Both the position numbers and the translations under genes were made by a program. Source: Pseudomonas sp. FP198 (GTDB lineage Bacteria > Pseudomonadota > Gammaproteobacteria > Pseudomonadales > Pseudomonadaceae). Taken from it: a stretch of 64,000 nt of DNA. Positions 32,468 to 43,710 of this stretch are shown one piece after another. The stretch covers positions 4,642,501 through 4,706,500 of the forward strand of contig NZ_CP117452.1 of the NCBI RefSeq assembly GCF_030687895.1, given 5' to 3'. How positions within the stretch are numbered: the stretch's first letter is position 1; each line of letters begins with the position of its first letter. The notes below the pieces were generated by a model. It saw only the letters and a program-made list of their open reading frames with translations, did no database searches and was not told the DNA's origin.

Positions 32468-33649
32468 TCACCGCTCGATCAGCGCAATGCGCTTGTTGTA
32501 CCAGTTCATCAGCAGGGAAATGCTGATACTGATCGCCAGGTACACGCTCATGGTGATGGCAATGACTTCAATGGCCTGCCCGGTCTGGTTCAGCACCGTA
32601 CCGGCAAACAGCGAAACCATTTCCGGGTAACCGATACCGGCCGCCAGCGAAGAGTTCTTCGCCAGGTTCAGGTATTGGCTGGTCAGTGGCGGGATGATCA
32701 CGCGCAGGGCTTGCGGGATGATCACCTTGCGCAAGGTCGGACCGTTGCGCAGGCCCAGCGAGTGAGCCGCCTCGGTCTGGCCATGGCTGACCGACTTGAT
32801 GCCCGAACGCACGATCTCGGCGATGAACGCCGCAGTGTACACCGTCAGCGCCAGGGTCAAGGCCAGCAGTTCCGGGATCAATACCCAGCCACCGACGAAG
32901 TTGAACCCCTTGAGCTGCGGCATTTCCCAGTGCACGGGCGCGCCGAAGATCAGTGCGCACAACGCCGGGATCACCAGGAACAACGCCAGGCCTACCCAGA
33001 ATTTATGGAACGGCTCGCCAGTCGCTTCGAAACGCTTGTTGGCCCAGCGGGTCATCAGCACGATGGCGACGATCGCCAGCACGACACTGACCACAAACGG
33101 CCAGAACCCTTCAGCCATCAGCGCCGCCGGCATGTTCAGGCCACGGCTGCTGACAAAGAAGGTGTCGCCGAAGTTATGGCTGTTACGCGGCCCCGGCATG
33201 GTCAGGAACACCGCGAAGTACCAGAACAGGATCTGCAGCAGCGGCGGGATGTTGCGAAAGACCTCCACATACACCGTCGCCACCTTGGCGATGATCCAGT
33301 TCTTCGACAGGCGGGCCACGCCGACGATGAAACCGAGGATTGTCGCCAGAATGACACCAATGAAGGTCACCAGCAGCGTGTTGAGCAGCCCGATGACGAA
33401 GACGCGGGCATAGCTGTCCGCCTCGGTGTAGTCGATCAGGGTTTGAGCGATGCCGAAACCGGCACTGCGCTCCAGGAAGCTGAAACCGGAGGTAATGCCC
33501 CGGTGCTCAAGGTTGGTCTGCGTGTTGTCGAACAGAAACCAGCCCAGAGAAATGACCGCCACGATGGTGACGATCTGAAATACCCACGCACGCACTCGTG
33601 GATCGCTGAGGCTGAGCCTCTGCTTAGGTGCGCCGATTGAATTTTGCAT
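32468..33649 (-). CDS. aapQ: General L-amino acid ABC transporter, permease AapQ
   Basis: A permease of 393 residues that starts MQNSIGAPKQRLSLSDPRVR. It has several N-terminal membrane segments, an insertion between helices and a C-terminal transmembrane domain with the EAA-type motif (AAHSLGLRNGPTLRKVIIPQ), ending in an arginine-rich tail (YNKRIALIER). It follows aapJ by 65 bases. Partner of AapM. Confidence 0.94.
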   Translation of the reverse strand: MQNSIGAPKQRLSLSDPRVRAWVFQIVTIVAVISLGWFLFDNTQTNLEHRGITSGFSFLERSAGFGIAQTLIDYTEADSYARVFVIGLLNTLLVTFIGVILATILGFIVGVARLSKNWIIAKVATVYVEVFRNIPPLLQILFWYFAVFLTMPGPRNSHNFGDTFFVSSRGLNMPAALMAEGFWPFVVSVVLAIVAIVLMTRWANKRFEATGEPFHKFWVGLALFLVIPALCALIFGAPVHWEMPQLKGFNFVGGWVLIPELLALTLALTVYTAAFIAEIVRSGIKSVSHGQTEAAHSLGLRNGPTLRKVIIPQALRVIIPPLTSQYLNLAKNSSLAAGIGYPEMVSLFAGTVLNQTGQAIEVIAITMSVYLAISISISLLMNWYNKRIALIER

Positions 33650-33714
33650 GAAGTGCCCCGCAAGGAATGGAACAGAACATCACCCGGTGGTTGGCCCACC
33701 GGGTGATAGAACCA

Positions 33715-34746
33715 TCAGCGCACTGGTGGTGCGTATTGAATGCCGCCTGCGTTCCACAGAGCGTTCAGGCCACGATCGATTTCCAGCGGGGTGCTCTTGC
33801 CGAGGTTGCGATCGAAGATTTCGCCGTAGTTGCCGACTTGCTTGACGATCTGAACAACCCAGTCTTTCGGCAGCTTCAGGTCTTTGCCGTATTCGCCATC
33901 AGCGCCGAGCATACGGGCGACGTCCGGGTTCTTGGTGGCTTTGGCTTCAGCTTCGACGTTCTTCGAAGTGATGCCGGCTTCTTCGGAGTTGAGCAAGGCG
34001 TAGCCAGTCCAGCGGACGATTTTCGACCACTCTTCATCGCCATTACGCACGACTGGGCCCAGTGGCTCCTTGGAAATGGTTTCCGGCAGAACTACGTAGT
34101 CCTTCGGCGAAGCCAGCTTGCTGCGCTGGGCGAACAGCTGGGACTTGTCGGAGGTCAGTACGTCGCAACGACCGGATTCCAGCGACTTGGCGCTTTCATC
34201 GGAGGTGTCGAAAGTGATGGGAGTGTACTTCAGGCCGTTGCCGCGGAAGTAGTCGGAAACGTTCAGCTCGGTGGTGGTACCGGCCTGGATGCAGATGGTC
34301 GCGCCGTCCAGTTCCTTGGCGCTCTTGACGCCCAGCTTGTTGTTTACCAGGAAGCCGATGCCGTCGTAGTAGGTAATGAAGCCAGGGAACACCAGGCCCA
34401 TGCCGGCATCGCGGGAACTGGTCATGGTGGTGTTGCGCGACAGGATATCGATTTCGCCAGATTGCAGCGCGGTGAAACGCTCTTTGGCGTTCAACTGGCT
34501 GAATTTCACCTTGTTGGCGTCGCCAAATACGGCGGCGGCCACGGCGCGGCAGAAGTCAGCGTCGATGCCGAGGATCTTGCCGGAGGCATCAGGTACCGAG
34601 AAACCCGGCAAACCATCGCTCACACCGCACTGTACAAAGCCTTTCTTCTGCACGGCATCCAGGGTTGCACCCGCCTGAGCGAACCCGCTGACACCGAGAA
34701 CTGCTGCTGCAGTCACGACTGCCAGGGTGGATTTCAGTAACTTCAT
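33715..34746 (-). CDS. aapJ: General L-amino acid-binding periplasmic protein AapJ
   Basis: AapJ captures L-amino acids in the periplasm and delivers them to AapQM. The 343-residue precursor has a signal peptide ending at about GFAQAG (residue 26), followed by the family-3 solute-binding fold with GVSDGLPGFSVPDASGKILG, GIDADFCRAVAAAV and LSRNTTMTSSRDAGMG. TGGAGGT lies five bases before the ATG. First gene of the operon, as expected for the most abundant component. Confidence 0.95.
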   Translation of the reverse strand: MKLLKSTLAVVTAAAVLGVSGFAQAGATLDAVQKKGFVQCGVSDGLPGFSVPDASGKILGIDADFCRAVAAAVFGDANKVKFSQLNAKERFTALQSGEIDILSRNTTMTSSRDAGMGLVFPGFITYYDGIGFLVNNKLGVKSAKELDGATICIQAGTTTELNVSDYFRGNGLKYTPITFDTSDESAKSLESGRCDVLTSDKSQLFAQRSKLASPKDYVVLPETISKEPLGPVVRNGDEEWSKIVRWTGYALLNSEEAGITSKNVEAEAKATKNPDVARMLGADGEYGKDLKLPKDWVVQIVKQVGNYGEIFDRNLGKSTPLEIDRGLNALWNAGGIQYAPPVR

Positions 34747-35875
<1,129 letters not shown>

Positions 35876-35973
35876 GAGGCAGATAGCCACGCCAGCGCTT
35901 TGATGATCACACTACGCCGCGCCCGTTTCTTGCATTACACTGGCCGGCGTACATTCCTTAACCAACCGATGAG

Positions 35974-37449
<1,476 letters not shown>

Positions 37450-37467
37450 CCGTCTTCACAGTACCGA

Positions 37468-37499
37468 AAGCGCAGCCCAACCAGGCTGCGCTTTTTTTT
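37468..37499 (+). terminator. Rho-independent terminator of rhlB
   Basis: AAGCGCAGCC and GGCTGCGCTT form a ten-base stem with a six-base loop, followed by eight T residues in total. It separates rhlB from the converging moa operon. Confidence 0.93.
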
Positions 37500-37530
37500 G
37501 TCTTGGATACCTGGCAGTTCTATGGGTTGC

Positions 37531-37983
37531 CTAGCGCTTCCAGCGATCCGCCGCCGCATGATCACTGTCCCGCCCCTCGACCCAACGCGGGCCGTCGGCG
37601 GTATTTTCCTTTTTCCAGAACGGTGCGCGAGTCTTCAGGTAGTCCATGACAAAAGCGCAGGCGTCGAACGCCGCCTGGCGATGGGCGCTGGCGGCGCCGA
37701 CAAAAACGATTGGCTCACCCGGCTCCAGGGCGCCGATGCGGTGCAATACCTCAAGCTTGAGCAGCGGCCAGCGCTGCTCGGCTTCGGTGGCGATCTTGCC
37801 CAGGGCTTTTTCGGTCATGCCCGGATAATGCTCGAGGAACATCCCGGACACATCGAGGCCGTCATTGAAGTCGCGCACGTAGCCGACAAAACTCACCACG
37901 GCGCCGACGCCGACATTTGCCGCCTGCATCGCATTGACCTCGGCCCCCGGGTCGAACGGCTCGGCCTGCACCCGAATCGCCAT
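37531..37983 (-). CDS. moaE: Molybdopterin synthase catalytic subunit MoaE
   Basis: MoaE transfers sulfur from thiocarboxylated MoaD to precursor Z to make molybdopterin. The 150-residue product has VVSFVGYVRDFN, FLEHYPGMTEKAL and the active-site lysines in VFVGAASAHRQAAFDAC and YLKTRAPFWKKEN. It starts three bases after the moaD stop, so MoaC, MoaD and MoaE are co-translated. Last of the operon. Confidence 0.95.
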   Translation of the reverse strand: MAIRVQAEPFDPGAEVNAMQAANVGVGAVVSFVGYVRDFNDGLDVSGMFLEHYPGMTEKALGKIATEAEQRWPLLKLEVLHRIGALEPGEPIVFVGAASAHRQAAFDACAFVMDYLKTRAPFWKKENTADGPRWVEGRDSDHAAADRWKR

Positions 37984-37986
37984 GGC

Positions 37987-38229
37987 TCAGCCTCCGGTCA
38001 CGGTGGGAAAGAAGGCCACTTCGTCGCCGTCCGCCAGCGGTTCATCGAGCTGGCACAGGTCCTCGTTGCGGGCGCACATCAGGTTCTGCTCTCGCAGCAC
38101 CTCGGCTCCGTCACGCTGAGCGAGCAATGCGCGTACATCGTCAACCGTGGCGAAAACGCCCTCCACTTTCAGCGAATCCACGCCGAGCGCTTCGCGATAA
38201 CGGGCAAAGAACTTCACGGTGATGTTCAT
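37987..38229 (-). CDS. moaD: Molybdopterin synthase sulfur carrier subunit MoaD
   Basis: An 80-residue ubiquitin-fold protein ([20 protein letters not shown]) ending in the Gly-Gly needed for thiocarboxylation (FFPTVTGG). The ATG at 38229 overlaps the moaC stop by four bases (ATGA). An upstream frame to 38322 only reads moaC in another frame. Confidence 0.95.
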   Translation of the reverse strand: MNITVKFFARYREALGVDSLKVEGVFATVDDVRALLAQRDGAEVLREQNLMCARNEDLCQLDEPLADGDEVAFFPTVTGG

Positions 38230-38699
38230 GGCGCATCCGCCTGGAAGTGGCCGCTCTTGCCGCCGAGTTTTTCCAGCACACGCACGCCCTCGATGGCCAT
38301 GCCCCGGTCCACGGCCTTGCACATGTCGTAGAGGGTGAGCGCGGCGACGGTGGCGGCGGTGAGCGCCTCCATCTCGACACCGGTCTGTCCCGACAGCTTG
38401 CAGCGGGCCACGATGCGCACCCGGTCCTCGCCTTCGGCGGTCAGTTCGACCTTGACGCTGGTGAGCATGAGCGGATGGCAGAGCGGGATCAGGTCACTGG
38501 TTTTTTTTGCCGCCTGGATACCGGCAATGCGCGCGACGGCGAACACATCGCCCTTGGGATGGCCGCCGCTGACGATCATTTGCAGGGTATCGGGCAGCAT
38601 GCGCACAAAGGCTTCGGCGGTGGCTTCGCGGAACGTCACGGCCTTGTCGGTCACGTCGACCATGTTGGCGCGACCTTGGGAATCGAGATGGGTCAGCAC
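38226..38699 (-). CDS. moaC: Cyclic pyranopterin monophosphate synthase MoaC
   Basis: MoaC forms cyclic pyranopterin monophosphate from the MoaA product. The 157-residue protein contains [36 protein letters not shown] and the catalytic Lys/Asp region [13 protein letters not shown]. Start ATG at 38699 ([10 protein letters not shown]). First gene of moaCDE; a partner moaA is not in this window. Confidence 0.96.
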   Translation of the reverse strand: MLTHLDSQGRANMVDVTDKAVTFREATAEAFVRMLPDTLQMIVSGGHPKGDVFAVARIAGIQAAKKTSDLIPLCHPLMLTSVKVELTAEGEDRVRIVARCKLSGQTGVEMEALTAATVAALTLYDMCKAVDRGMAIEGVRVLEKLGGKSGHFQADAP

Positions 38700-38805
38700 A
38701 GGGTAACTCCTGATCAGGAGCGTCGATTGTAAACCTGTGAGTCAAATTCCGGCAGGGTTGATTGTCGTACCGATTTCCCTATTGGATCTATCACTGCGAG
38801 TCCCC

Positions 38806-38893
38806 TGTGGGAGCGAGCTTGCTCGCGATGACGGTGTGCCAGATAAAAACATGTGTCTGACACGCCGCCATCGCGAGCAAGCTCGCTCCCACA
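38806..38893. repeat. REPIN 5, between moaC and phoH-like gene
   Basis: Complete 88-base paired REP in the gap between the start of moaC and the end of the PhoH-family gene. Confidence 0.95.
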
Positions 38894-38913
38894 GGGTTAT
38901 GGGGTGCTTACAA

Positions 38914-38943
38914 GAACCGGGCGACCTTGTGGTCGCCCGGTTC
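38914..38943 (-). terminator. Terminator of the PIN-PhoH gene
   Basis: GAACCGGGCGACC and its complement form a 13-base stem with a four-base loop nine bases beyond the stop of the leftward gene. On the minus strand it is followed by TTGT. Confidence 0.8.
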
Positions 38944-38951
38944 GGATGGGC

Positions 38952-40346
38952 TTACAGATGAGATTCGGCGTATTCGGCCAGGATCGAGCGCGGTACGCCC
39001 TGCAGGGTGATGTGGACGCCGTTGGGGAAGTCCTTGAAGCGTTCGGTCAGGTAGGTCAGCCCGGAGCTGGTCGCGGACAGGTAAGGGGTGTCGATCTGCG
39101 CCAGGTTACCCAGGCACACCACTTTGGAACCGGCGCCGGCACGGGTGATGATGGTTTTCATCTGGTGCGGGGTCAGGTTCTGGCATTCGTCGATCAGGAT
39201 CAGGCTCTGCTGGAAGCTGCGGCCTCGGATGTAGTTGAGGGATTTGAACTGCAACGGCACTTTGCTGAGGATGTAGTCGACGCTGCCATGGGTGCTCTCG
39301 TCATCCATGTGCAAGGCTTCGAGGTTGTCGGTAATCGCGCCCAGCCACGGCTCCATTTTTTCCGCTTCGGTGCCGGGCAGGAAGCCGATTTCCTGATCCA
39401 GGCCCTGCACGCTGCGAGTGGCGATGATGCGCCGGTAGCGCTTGCTGACCATGGTCTGTTCGATGGCGGCGGCCAGGGCCAGGATGGTCTTGCCGGAACC
39501 GGCGGCGCCGGACAGGTTGACCAGGTGGATGTCCGGGTCGAGCAAGGCGAACAGCGCCAGGCTCTGGTAGATGTCGCGAGGCTTGAGGCCCCACGCCTCC
39601 TGATGCAGCAGGGGTTCCTGGTGCAGGTCGAGGATCAGCAGCTTGTCGACCTGGATCTCCTTGATCCAGCCGACGAATCCTTGTTCATCGATAATGAATT
39701 CGTTGATGTGCACCGCCGGCAGGTTGTCGATCAGTTGCACCTGGTGCCAGGTGCGCCCATGGTCCTGACGGGTCTCGACCTTGCTCACGCGATCCCAGAA
39801 GGAGCCGGTCATGGTGTGGTAGCCGTTGGGCAACAGCGATACGTCGTCGACCAGTTGGTCAGTGCTGTAGTCTTCCGCCGCGATCCCGCAGGCGCGGGCC
39901 TTGAGGCGCATGTTGATGTCTTTGGTCACCAGCACCACGGCTTGTTCCTTGTTGCGCGCGTGCAGGTCGATCAGCTGGTTGATGATGATGTTGTCGTTCA
40001 GGTGTTCAGGCAGCACCAGGTTGGGTTCGGTGCGCTTGCTCATCAGGATCGAGAGCAGGCCCTTGGGGCCGCTCTTGCCGCGCTGGATCGGCACCCCCAG
40101 TTCAACGTCTTCTGGAGAGGCGTCGCCCAGGGTCTTGTCGATCAGGCGGATCGCCTGCCGGCATTCAGCCGCCACGCTGTGATGGCCGCTCTTGAGCTTG
40201 TCCAGCTCCTCGAGCACGGTCATCGGGATGGCGACGTGGTGTTCTTCGAAATTCAGCAGCGCGTTTGGATCGTGGATCAATACGTTGGTATCGAGTACAT
40301 ACAGGATTGGCTGGTTGGAGGAAGGGCTACGTCCGTGGTCATCCAT
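38952..40346 (-). CDS. PIN-domain PhoH-family ATPase (PhoH2 type)
   Basis: A 464-residue fusion of an N-terminal PIN nuclease domain (about 1-150) and a C-terminal PhoH ATPase domain. The PIN acidic residues appear in LYVLDTNVLIHDP, PMTVLEELDK and VLVTKDINMRLKA. The ATPase domain has Walker A AAGSGKT in SGAAGSGKTILALA and Walker B LILIDECQNLTP. Studied PhoH2 proteins unwind and cut RNA in an ATP-dependent way. No antitoxin-like partner gene lies beside it, as is usual for the gamma-proteobacterial form. Start ATG at 40346. Confidence 0.93.
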   Translation of the reverse strand: MDDHGRSPSSNQPILYVLDTNVLIHDPNALLNFEEHHVAIPMTVLEELDKLKSGHHSVAAECRQAIRLIDKTLGDASPEDVELGVPIQRGKSGPKGLLSILMSKRTEPNLVLPEHLNDNIIINQLIDLHARNKEQAVVLVTKDINMRLKARACGIAAEDYSTDQLVDDVSLLPNGYHTMTGSFWDRVSKVETRQDHGRTWHQVQLIDNLPAVHINEFIIDEQGFVGWIKEIQVDKLLILDLHQEPLLHQEAWGLKPRDIYQSLALFALLDPDIHLVNLSGAAGSGKTILALAAAIEQTMVSKRYRRIIATRSVQGLDQEIGFLPGTEAEKMEPWLGAITDNLEALHMDDESTHGSVDYILSKVPLQFKSLNYIRGRSFQQSLILIDECQNLTPHQMKTIITRAGAGSKVVCLGNLAQIDTPYLSATSSGLTYLTERFKDFPNGVHITLQGVPRSILAEYAESHL

Positions 40347-40685
40347 ACTCGGTCACCTTTGTGGGGGCCATTCGACGCAATACCGTGACAGTGCTGCGCC
40401 TCGAGGTAGCCACCGAATTCACCCGCGAGGATTTCGGGTGAACTGCACACAATCTGGGTCTTGGAAGACGCCACCTGTGTTGCAGGTTTCGGCGGTCTGA
40501 CTTCTTGATACTCCAAAAACGATGACAGGAAAAAGCACTTTGACGCTTTTTTGAAGTTTATTTTTCAGAGTGACGAATAACCCTTGGCGTACTGCCCCGG
40601 CGCCGTTAAAGTCGGAAGTCCGGTCGCCCTGAATGCGCGACCCGATTCCCGCCCCGCCCAATGTTTACGGGACTTTTGCCTTTTC
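40347..40685. other. Intergenic region between the PhoH-family gene and the deacetylase-like gene
   Basis: About 339 bases without a gene. It carries the promoter of the PhoH-family gene (leftward) and the 3' end of the deacetylase-like transcript, which also runs leftward into this region. TTCACCC and GGGTGAA (40420-40441) pair into a seven-base hairpin. The 40515-40580 part is AT-rich. No clear regulatory motif is recognised. Confidence 0.45.
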
Positions 40686-41810
40686 TCAGCGAAACGCGTC
40701 CTGACACTCTTCCCAGCCGATCCCGCTTTGCGCCGTTTGCGTAACGAGCCAGGGCAGCGCCGTTTTCACCGCGTCCTGCTTGGCGTTGAAATTGATGACC
40801 CCGTGGCGCCACAACAGCATCAGCGTCAGCGCGCGCTGGGCACTCTGCTCGGGCTTGAGGCGGTTGGTGCTGTCCTGGGGATCGATATCCCATAGCGCCA
40901 CTTGCAGGCCCTGGTTCCTGAAGAATGCCTGGGCATCGCCTCGACGCTGGCCCTGTGGCGGACGGAACAGGGGCACGTAATTCTCCGGGAGCCTGCCCTT
41001 GACCAGGTCAACGCTGCGCCGTACCGAGTCCTGCCAGTCCTGCCAATGGCTGTGGGAGCGGAACTCCCAGCCCTGCACCCCGACGCATTGCCCAGCAAAC
41101 AGAGTCTGGAGATCATTTGCCGAGCCGTCTGTCAGGCGCGCCTGAATGTCCTTGCCCAGCACAAAAAAAGTGCCGTTCATGTTCGACTTGCGCAGGTACT
41201 CGGTCAGCCATGGCGTGTGGTCCGGCGCGACGTTGGCAGCGCTGTCGAAGGTCAGCAAGAACAGTCGGTCATTCATCTGCTCACCGTTGCGCTCGTAATC
41301 GCCGAAACGCTCGACTTCGCTGCTGACCTGGGGAAACAGCGCAGCCTTGCGCAGCAGCTCGTCGCGGTACTGCGTATGAAAGATCCGGCTCGGCTCGGCC
41401 CACTTGATGTAGTAGGAGTTGTCATCGAGCTTGAACCGGCCCGCCTCCTCGCGCAGGGTCGCCATGTCCTCGACCAGGTAGCAGAAGGAAGCATCCAGCG
41501 TGCAACTGCGCTGGGCGAAGTTGTAGCTCGAAAGCAGACGCTGCCACAGCCGTGTGCGCAAAGCGTTCACCGCGACCATATTGACCGAGCGCAGCCCCAG
41601 GTATTGCTTGAGGGCTATTTCGTCCATGGCATCGGCATCCAGCAATACCCGGGCGAACATCAGGACCTCGGCCCGCGAAGCCACATCGAACAGCGTCGGG
41701 CTGGTGAGCTGTTCAGGCCAGGTGCTGCGGTCCAGGGTAGCGACGTCGTTGGGCGCAGCGAAAGCGCCGAGGCTCAACAACCAGGCCGACAGTAAAAGGA
41801 CGATACGCAA
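40686..41810 (-). CDS. Secreted NodB-type polysaccharide deacetylase homologue (metal site degenerate)
   Basis: The 374-residue precursor starts at a TTG (LRIVLLLSAWLLSLGAFAA) because GGAG lies seven bases before it; longer frames read a REP element. The mature part has an unfamiliar domain (about 20-195) and a NodB-like domain (about 200-370). NodB motif 1, normally TFDDG, reads TFDSA. Motif 2, normally H-S/T-x-x-H, reads SHSHWQDW with the second His missing. Motif 3 FRPPQG is kept. The metal triad is therefore incomplete, so activity is doubtful or altered. Periplasmic or extracytoplasmic. Confidence 0.75.
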   Translation of the reverse strand: MRIVLLLSAWLLSLGAFAAPNDVATLDRSTWPEQLTSPTLFDVASRAEVLMFARVLLDADAMDEIALKQYLGLRSVNMVAVNALRTRLWQRLLSSYNFAQRSCTLDASFCYLVEDMATLREEAGRFKLDDNSYYIKWAEPSRIFHTQYRDELLRKAALFPQVSSEVERFGDYERNGEQMNDRLFLLTFDSAANVAPDHTPWLTEYLRKSNMNGTFFVLGKDIQARLTDGSANDLQTLFAGQCVGVQGWEFRSHSHWQDWQDSVRRSVDLVKGRLPENYVPLFRPPQGQRRGDAQAFFRNQGLQVALWDIDPQDSTNRLKPEQSAQRALTLMLLWRHGVINFNAKQDAVKTALPWLVTQTAQSGIGWEECQDAFR

Positions 41811-41887
41811 AAGGGATGCTCCATAACGAAACCCGCGCGGGATGATAGCTGATCCAGAAGCAGTCCCCCCATGGCGCACGAAGCTTT

Positions 41888-42001
41888 TGTGGCGAGGGGA
41901 TTTATCCCCGTTGGGGTGCGAAGCAGCCCTGAGAAACCTGCAGCCTGGTGCATCTTTTGGGACTGCTGCGCAGTCCAGCGGGGATAAATCCCCTCGCCAC
42001 A
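41888..42001. repeat. Paired REP of a second family (GGGGATTTATCCCC type)
   Basis: TGTGGCGAGGGGATTTATCC at the left and its close complement at the right (GGGGATAAATCCCCTCGCCACA) flank a ~70-base centre. It fills much of the 310-base space (41811-42120) between the divergent deacetylase-like gene and yaaA; the rest holds their promoters, which I could not place. Confidence 0.9.
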
Positions 42002-42120
42002 ATGTACACGCGACGAAAAGTCCGACGGTTCGCATCGCCACCCATCCCCTATCACCTCAATAGCTGGAGTCCACCCGGACAACCCCCTAGAATCGCCGCA
42101 CCCTTAAAGGAGACGTTTGC

Positions 42121-42900
42121 ATGCTGATGGTGATTTCCCCCGCCAAGACCCTCGATTACGAAACACCGCCGGCCACCGAGCGTTTTACCCAGCCGCAGTA
42201 CCTGGATCACTCCCAAGAGCTGATTGAACAATTGCGCGAATTCTCGCCAGCCCAGATCAGCGAGTTGATGCACGTCTCCGACAAGATCGGCGGCCTCAAT
42301 GCCGCGCGATTCGGCAGCTGGAACCCGGCGTTTACCCCGGCCAATGCCAAACAGGCGTTGCTGGCGTTCAAGGGCGATGTGTACACCGGCCTTGACGCAC
42401 AAAGCCTCGGTGAAGCCGATTTCGACTACGCCCAACAGCACCTGCGCATGCTCTCCGGCCTCTACGGTCTGCTGCGTCCGCTGGACTTGATGCAACCTTA
42501 TCGCCTGGAGATGGGCACGAAGCTGGCCAATGCCCGGGGCAAGGACCTTTATGCATTCTGGGGCACCCGCATCAGCGAATGGCTGAACGAAGCCTTGGCC
42601 GATCAGGGCGACGACGTACTGTTGAACCTGGCTTCCAATGAGTACTTTTCGGCGGTCAAGCGCAGTGCACTGAAAGCCCGCGTCATCGATGCCGAGTTCA
42701 AGGATCTGAAGAACGGCCAATACAAGATCATCAGTTTCTACGCCAAGAAAGCCCGGGGCTTGATGAGCCGGTTTGTCATCGAGCAGCGCATCAACGATCC
42801 CGTGCAACTCAAACACTTCGATGTACAGGGCTATCGTTACAACGCCGAACAATCTTCCCCGAACAAGTTGGTCTTTTTGCGCGACCACGCCCCGCAATAA
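42121..42900 (+). CDS. yaaA: Peroxide stress protein YaaA
   Basis: YaaA (DUF328) lowers free iron during peroxide stress and so protects DNA. The 259-residue product begins [20 protein letters not shown] and has the family motifs [35 protein letters not shown] and [15 protein letters not shown] with its basic DNA-binding character. AAAGGAG lies nine bases before the ATG. Followed by the long alginate leader. Confidence 0.95.
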   Translation: MLMVISPAKTLDYETPPATERFTQPQYLDHSQELIEQLREFSPAQISELMHVSDKIGGLNAARFGSWNPAFTPANAKQALLAFKGDVYTGLDAQSLGEADFDYAQQHLRMLSGLYGLLRPLDLMQPYRLEMGTKLANARGKDLYAFWGTRISEWLNEALADQGDDVLLNLASNEYFSAVKRSALKARVIDAEFKDLKNGQYKIISFYAKKARGLMSRFVIEQRINDPVQLKHFDVQGYRYNAEQSSPNKLVFLRDHAPQ

Positions 42901-43710
42901 TGCAACACCTGTTTCGGGCCCCGATAAGGGGCCTCGATCATCGCGCTATATGTCATCCCACTTCCCCACCGCACTTGACACTTTCTTGGCGTCAACAAAA
43001 CAAACACCCCCTGCTCTAACTTTTCTTTCACTCGACAAATGTCAGATTTTTCCGTAGTGGCACGGAAATTTTTCATCAGTAGTGGCACAAAACTATCTAC
43101 CCCCGCCAACTCCCCGAAACTAAAGGGCAAAAGCGCGCGTGCTATCAATTTGAGAGCAGTGCCATCTAGGCAGATATTTCGAAAAATTTCGAAAATGGCG
43201 ATGAGCGGATCGGAACTATGTGAAATTGCACGGCTCATACCACCCGTAACGATTCTCGCCGAGCGTGTACGAGATAACTTACGTGGCACGTCGTCCGAAG
43301 TAACCGAGTTGTCACGACAACTTAGCGAAACGGTCGTCTAATTGGATCCACCCTTAAAAGGACGGGAGATAAAGCACCATTTGTATCCCCTACAAGGCCA
43401 AGGCTGCGCCCCTATAACGTGCTCACCCGAGCACACAAGCTTCTGATTTTGTGGGCTTTTTGCCAGAAATCGGAAAGTGAACGACCGTTGCACGAACGTC
43501 CCGCCAACGAGGACTGGCTGCATAACAGGGCAGGTCATAACAAGTAGGCCGCTTTGCGCACAACTTGAGTGCATTTATTTAGACACTCGGAACTTAGTAT
43601 GCCTGCACACGGCACTGTGGCGCCTGCATTCCACACTTCCGAGTGCGCGATGACCGCTGAACACTTATTAACTCCGGCCATTTGATGGCGTGAAAACAGA
43701 GGTAAATGCG
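42901..43710. other. Long leader upstream of algD
   Basis: About 810 bases, lower in GC than the flanks, with no supported gene. Such long upstream regions precede algD in pseudomonads and hold far-upstream AlgR and other regulator sites. Loose AlgR-like matches (CCGTTCGTC family) are GGTCGTC near 43332 and CCGTTGCACGAACG near 43485. The frames at 43039-43341 (+) and 42837-43289 (-) lack ribosome binding sites and homology. Confidence 0.6.
43589..43616 (+). promoter_or_regulatory. Candidate AlgU (sigma-22) promoter of algD
   Basis: GGAACTT at 43589-43595 matches the -35 of AlgU/RpoE-type promoters. The -10, about 16 bases on (GCACT), fits the TCTGA/TCAAA consensus poorly. Position ~95 bases before algD is reasonable. 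Confidence is limited by the -10. Confidence 0.45.

Noticed and set aside
41811..42041. Upstream extension of the deacetylase-like gene
   Set aside because: It translates the second-family REP; a TTG with a good ribosome binding site starts right at the signal peptide.
43039..43341. 100-codon frame in the algD leader
   Set aside because: No ribosome binding site, no recognised homology, and unusual composition; the leader is better explained as regulatory.
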